Assembly: GCA_016872645.1 (NCBI GenBank)
Contig: VGZH01000009.1
Location: 1 to 64,000, forward strand
DNA: 64,000 bases
Direction: 5' to 3'
Source: Planctomycetota bacterium
GTDB lineage: Bacteria > Planctomycetota > Planctomycetia > Planctomycetales > Planctomycetaceae
Under the pieces are notes generated by a model. That model had not been told where the DNA came from, did no database searches, and saw nothing but the letters and a program-made list of their open reading frames with translations. Of the stretch, positions 61,033 to 64,000 are shown one piece after another; position 1 is the stretch's first letter; every line of letters begins with the position of its first letter. Position numbers and translations under genes: made by a program.

Positions 61033-62478
61033 TTACGCCAGGATGTCGTGAACCACCCGCCCCGCGACGTCGGTCAGACGGAAGTTGCGGCCGGCATAGT
61101 TGTGCGTGAGGCGTTCGTGATCCATGCCAAGCAGATGCAGCGCGGTCGCGTGCAGGTCGTGCATGTGGACTTTGTCGAGAACGGCGTGGTGCCCCCAATC
61201 GTCTGTCTCGCCGTACGCGAAGCCGGGCTTCACGCCGCCGCCTGCCAGCCAGATCGTGAAGCCGCCGGGGTTGTGGTCGCGACCGGTGCCATTCTTCTCG
61301 GCGTACGGTGTGCGGCCGAACTCGCCGCCCCACCAGACCAACGTGTCTTCCAGCAAACCGCGCTGCTTGAGGTCGGTCAGCAATGCCGCGACTGGCTGAT
61401 CGACCGCCTTGGCGTGATCGGCATGCTTGGGCATGTTGCTGTGCTGATCCCACGCGGGATTCGCCGAATTATCGGCGTAGTTCACTTGAATGTACCGCAC
61501 GCCCGACTCGGCCAAGCGGCGGGCCATCAGGCACTGCCGGCCGAAGTCGTCGGTCGGCTTTTGGTCGATGCCGTACATCGCGAGCGTTTCCTTTGACTCG
61601 CGATTGAGGTCGAACACTTCCGGAGCGTGGTTCTGCATCCGAAAGCCCAACTCGAATGAATCGAGCACCGCTTGCAGTTCACCATCACCGGAATGCTGCG
61701 CAATCTGCTCGGTATTGAGCGAGCGGATCAGATCAAAACGCTCACGCTGCTCGGCCAGCGAGAGCCGGACGTTGCTGAGATTGCGAACCTGCGCCTCGCG
61801 TGTCGGGATGCCTGCCCGGCCGATGGCCGTTCCCTGATAGACCGGAGGCAAAAACGCACTGCCGAAGTTGCGTGGTCCGCCGTTCGCGATCGCCGGGCAA
61901 ATTGACACGAATGCCGGCAGGTTTTGGCTCTCGGTCCCCAGACCGTAGCTGACCCACGCACCGACCGAAGGACGAATCAAATTCGTGGAACCGGTGTGCA
62001 AGAACAACGTCGCCGGTCCGTGAGCAACCCCTTCAGTGTGCATGCTGCGGATCACGCACAGGTCGTCAACGTGCTCGGCCATGTGCGGGAAGAGTTCCGA
62101 CGCCCAGCGGCCACATTCGCCATGTTGCCGGAATCTCCACAGCGGTTTCATGACTCGGTGCTGCACGATCTTGCCCGTTTTGGCCAGCGTGCGCGCGTCA
62201 TCGAATTCGCGCATTGCGCCATCGTGCTGATCGAGCAGCGGCTTGTGATCGAACGAATCAACATGGCTGACACCCCCCGCCATGAACAGAAAAATGATCC
62301 GCTTCGCTCGCGCTGGATGATGCGTGACTCGTGCCGCCAGCGGATTCTGGGGCGATCCCGTTGCGGCAGTGGTCTGTTGAGCCAGTCCAGTCAAAGCCAG
62401 CTGCCCGAAACCACAGGCGACCGTTTGCAATGCGCGACGGCGTGAGACTGACGAGCATAAAAACGACGAATCGCTCAT
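61033..62478 (-). CDS. DUF1501 protein
   Basis: A 481-residue DUF1501 protein. The N-terminus (SRRRALQTVACGFGQLALTG) is a twin-arginine-like signal. Conserved blocks: [79 protein letters not shown] and HMHDLHATALHLLGMDHERL. It is clearly paralogous to the protein at 34216-35655, but with different loops. The metal-binding Asp/His set appears intact. AGGAA precedes the ATG at 62478. No PSD1-type gene is adjacent within the window. Confidence 0.93.
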   Translation of the reverse strand: MSDSSFLCSSVSRRRALQTVACGFGQLALTGLAQQTTAATGSPQNPLAARVTHHPARAKRIIFLFMAGGVSHVDSFDHKPLLDQHDGAMREFDDARTLAKTGKIVQHRVMKPLWRFRQHGECGRWASELFPHMAEHVDDLCVIRSMHTEGVAHGPATLFLHTGSTNLIRPSVGAWVSYGLGTESQNLPAFVSICPAIANGGPRNFGSAFLPPVYQGTAIGRAGIPTREAQVRNLSNVRLSLAEQRERFDLIRSLNTEQIAQHSGDGELQAVLDSFELGFRMQNHAPEVFDLNRESKETLAMYGIDQKPTDDFGRQCLMARRLAESGVRYIQVNYADNSANPAWDQHSNMPKHADHAKAVDQPVAALLTDLKQRGLLEDTLVWWGGEFGRTPYAEKNGTGRDHNPGGFTIWLAGGGVKPGFAYGETDDWGHHAVLDKVHMHDLHATALHLLGMDHERLTHNYAGRNFRLTDVAGRVVHDILA

Positions 62479-62678
62479 TGTGAGTTCCTGACTTTGTCGT
62501 CGTGGCGACTTCGACTCAATGAAATTACGGAACCGAGGATTTTCGACTGACCTGACTGCATCTGGCTATCGGAATGACTGGAGGCTGCGTCGCCTGACCA
62601 ACCAATTTCAACTGCAGTCGGGAACGCTTGAAAAACACTTGGCATCAAAAACAAACACACCACCATCGTAGCAATTGA

Positions 62679-63440
62679 TTACGGCATCTCCCAGCTTTTT
62701 CCGTCCCAGGCGATGACCTGCTCAAGCATCTTCACGACTCCGGCCGAGAACGTCTGGAACAGGTATTCCCCTTTGTCGGCCGTCGCGTGGCGTGGGTTGC
62801 CGATGTGACCGGGGACGGTACGGTCCTTTGTTGTCCAACCGCGATAGGCCGGCTCGAACGCGAAGCCGGGGCGGACCTCTTCGAGCTGCGTGACCTCCTT
62901 TTTCACCAGTTGCGGAGCGAGCCGCAGCATCATCGACGTCTCGAATTCGCACGCGTGGCCCATCTGCGTCTGCACCAAATCGGAGCGGCCTTCGTTGGGC
63001 TTGGCACTATCCCAGTAGGTCGCGAACAGCAGCAGCAAGTCGTGGCGATTGCGATGCCTTTGCCGAAGCTCGAAGGTCGCTTGCCGGCCGGGGATCGTGT
63101 TGCCGCCGTGCCCGTTGAGAAACACAATCCGGCGGAACCCATGCATCAGCAGGTTCTCGGCCATGTCGTTGAGCAGATCGAGATACACGCGCGGACTGGC
63201 CGACATCGTCCCCTGAAAATCCATGTGATGGTGCGAGTTCCCCAGCCACATCAGCGGAGCGACAAGCGTTCGCTGGCCCATCGTCTCGTTGACTCGCCGG
63301 ACAATTTCGCCGAGCAACATGCTGTCCACGAAGATTGGCAAGTGATGCCCGTGTTGCTCGATTGCCGCGACCGGTACAAGTACCGGTAGATCACGCGAGA
63401 GATTTCCGACTTCCGGCCAGCTCAGTTCTTGTAACAGCAT
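62679..63440 (-). CDS. Creatininase-family amidohydrolase
   Basis: A 253-residue enzyme of the creatininase/MftE family, metal-dependent amidohydrolases. Metal-site motifs are VAAIEQHGHHLPIFVDSML (EQHGxHxP), GNSHHHMDFQGTMSASP and FLNGHGGNTIPGRQA; the later Glu is in HACEFETSMMLRL. All ligands seem present. The family covers creatininase, N-formyl-hydrolases and MftE peptidase; substrate here is unknown. The ATG at 63440 is chosen because AAAGGGA lies nine bases upstream. Confidence 0.9.
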   Translation of the reverse strand: MLLQELSWPEVGNLSRDLPVLVPVAAIEQHGHHLPIFVDSMLLGEIVRRVNETMGQRTLVAPLMWLGNSHHHMDFQGTMSASPRVYLDLLNDMAENLLMHGFRRIVFLNGHGGNTIPGRQATFELRQRHRNRHDLLLLFATYWDSAKPNEGRSDLVQTQMGHACEFETSMMLRLAPQLVKKEVTQLEEVRPGFAFEPAYRGWTTKDRTVPGHIGNPRHATADKGEYLFQTFSAGVVKMLEQVIAWDGKSWEMP

Positions 63441-63478
63441 TGCGAGTCCCTTTGGTGTGAGAAGTTTCAACGTACAAG

Positions 63479-63579
63479 ACTAACCCCAGGCGCGAGCGAG
63501 GGCGAACGATTCATCGACTCTGAACTCGCATTTGGAAACTCATTCCGAATGCTCGCCCTCGCTCGCGCTTCGGGTTAGT
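63479..63579. repeat. 29-bp inverted repeat between divergent genes
   Basis: Arms 63479-63507 and 63551-63579 pair with only about three mismatches (core GCGCGAGCGAGGGCGA against TCGCCCTCGCTCGCGC). It lies between a creatininase-family gene and the divergent sialidase-like gene, the longest well-paired repeat seen here. Confidence 0.85.
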
Positions 63580-63658
63580 GTGTCGGCCAATGGATGGCCC
63601 GCTAATTCTGCCAAATCGTCTTCAAAGAATCATGTCCCACGAATGAGGGGAGCAAACG

Positions 63659-64000
63659 ATGCAAAGATTCTGGTGCAACGTGTGCGTGGCGTTTCTGATT
63701 TTCATGTCCTCGTTGGCAACGGCTGACGAACTTCGTCCCGTGCGGATCGCCAAGCCGGTTGGCGGGCACATTCATCCGGCAGCCTGTGTCAGTTCGAAGG
63801 GGACGATTGTCGTCACCTACGGCCAGATCAATCATCGCGACCTGAGAATCTTGCGATCGGCGGACGGCGGGCGAACCTGGACCGAACCGACCCCATTCGA
63901 GCACACGATCCAAAAGACGTACTATCCCGGCTCGCTGACGACACTCCGCGATGGGCGGCTGATGCACGCCTGGAATCGCTGGAGCGGCGAGAACAACGAA
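63659..64000 (+). CDS. Sialidase-like (BNR/Asp-box) secreted protein, 5' part only
   Basis: Only the first 114 codons lie in the window. A signal peptide (NVCVAFLIFMSSLATA) is followed by VGGHIHPAACVSSKGTIVVT and an Asp box, LRSADGGRTWTEP (SxDGGxTW). This pattern is typical of BNR-repeat exo-sialidase-like propellers, which Planctomycetes carry in number. The ribosome site GAGGGGAGC precedes the ATG. Glycosidase function cannot be judged from the fragment. Confidence 0.85.
   Translation, partial: MQRFWCNVCVAFLIFMSSLATADELRPVRIAKPVGGHIHPAACVSSKGTIVVTYGQINHRDLRILRSADGGRTWTEPTPFEHTIQKTYYPGSLTTLRDGRLMHAWNRWSGENNE

Overview
The window reads as chromosomal DNA of a member of the Planctomycetota. 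The evidence is a set of families that is heavily concentrated in that phylum: a DUF1559 pseudopilin-like protein with its small lipoprotein, a DUF1549/DUF1553 (PSD1-type) protein, two intact and one broken DUF1501 protein, a double DUF1080 protein, a CRTAC1-type FG-GAP/ASPIC protein, a DUF1570 metalloprotease-like protein and a PQQ-propeller protein. Genus cannot be fixed from the sequence alone. No rRNA, tRNA, CRISPR array, insertion sequence or intact phage was seen.

Layout. 1-6.6 kb: DUF1559 protein and lipoprotein (minus), divergent from a membrane protein fused to a seven-haem cytochrome, then a decayed stretch (flavoprotein remnant, unknown 188-aa protein, integrase-tail remnant). 6.7-18.9 kb: mainly housekeeping genes, namely polyprenyl synthase, DUF1570 protein, panC, lgt, an ECF-like sigma factor, glgC, thioredoxin reductase, M24 peptidase, serS and a cupin. 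19.5-27.9 kb: thioredoxin-fold protein, PSD1-type protein with two membrane-anchored partners, a 63-residue lysine-tailed protein, a DUF6798-like membrane protein and a PQQ-propeller protein. 27.9-34.1 kb: a TrmB-like methyltransferase, truD, an FG-GAP/ASPIC protein, a DUF1501 pseudogene and an HtrA-type protease. 34.2-45.6 kb: DUF1501, an ABC permease/ATPase pair, a 3-hydroxyisobutyrate-dehydrogenase-like enzyme, dapA, a PilB/GspE-like protein with a degenerate P-loop, a double DUF1080 protein, a broken formylglycine-generating-enzyme-like gene and recG. 45.7-48.5 kb: a long disordered Asp/Arg-rich protein and a secreted Cys-rich protein with a structured leader. 48.6-57.0 kb: a four-gene nitrate assimilation operon. 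57.4-64 kb: zinc-ribbon protein, second HtrA-type protease, unknown proteins, DUF1501, a creatininase-family enzyme and the start of a sialidase-like protein.

The most coherent system is the nitrate operon: NarK-type transporter, a fused NirB-NirD nitrite reductase, a fused four-cluster ferredoxin plus DmsC-like membrane anchor, and a signal-less molybdopterin nitrate reductase. The fused membrane electron carrier suggests that quinol, rather than only soluble NAD(P)H or ferredoxin, could feed this otherwise assimilatory route. A sigma-54-like site lies upstream of the first gene.

A second window-wide theme is the large number of long, imperfect inverted repeats between genes, in several sequence families, some recurring at distant sites. 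One of them lies inside the reading frame of the ferredoxin/DmsC fusion.
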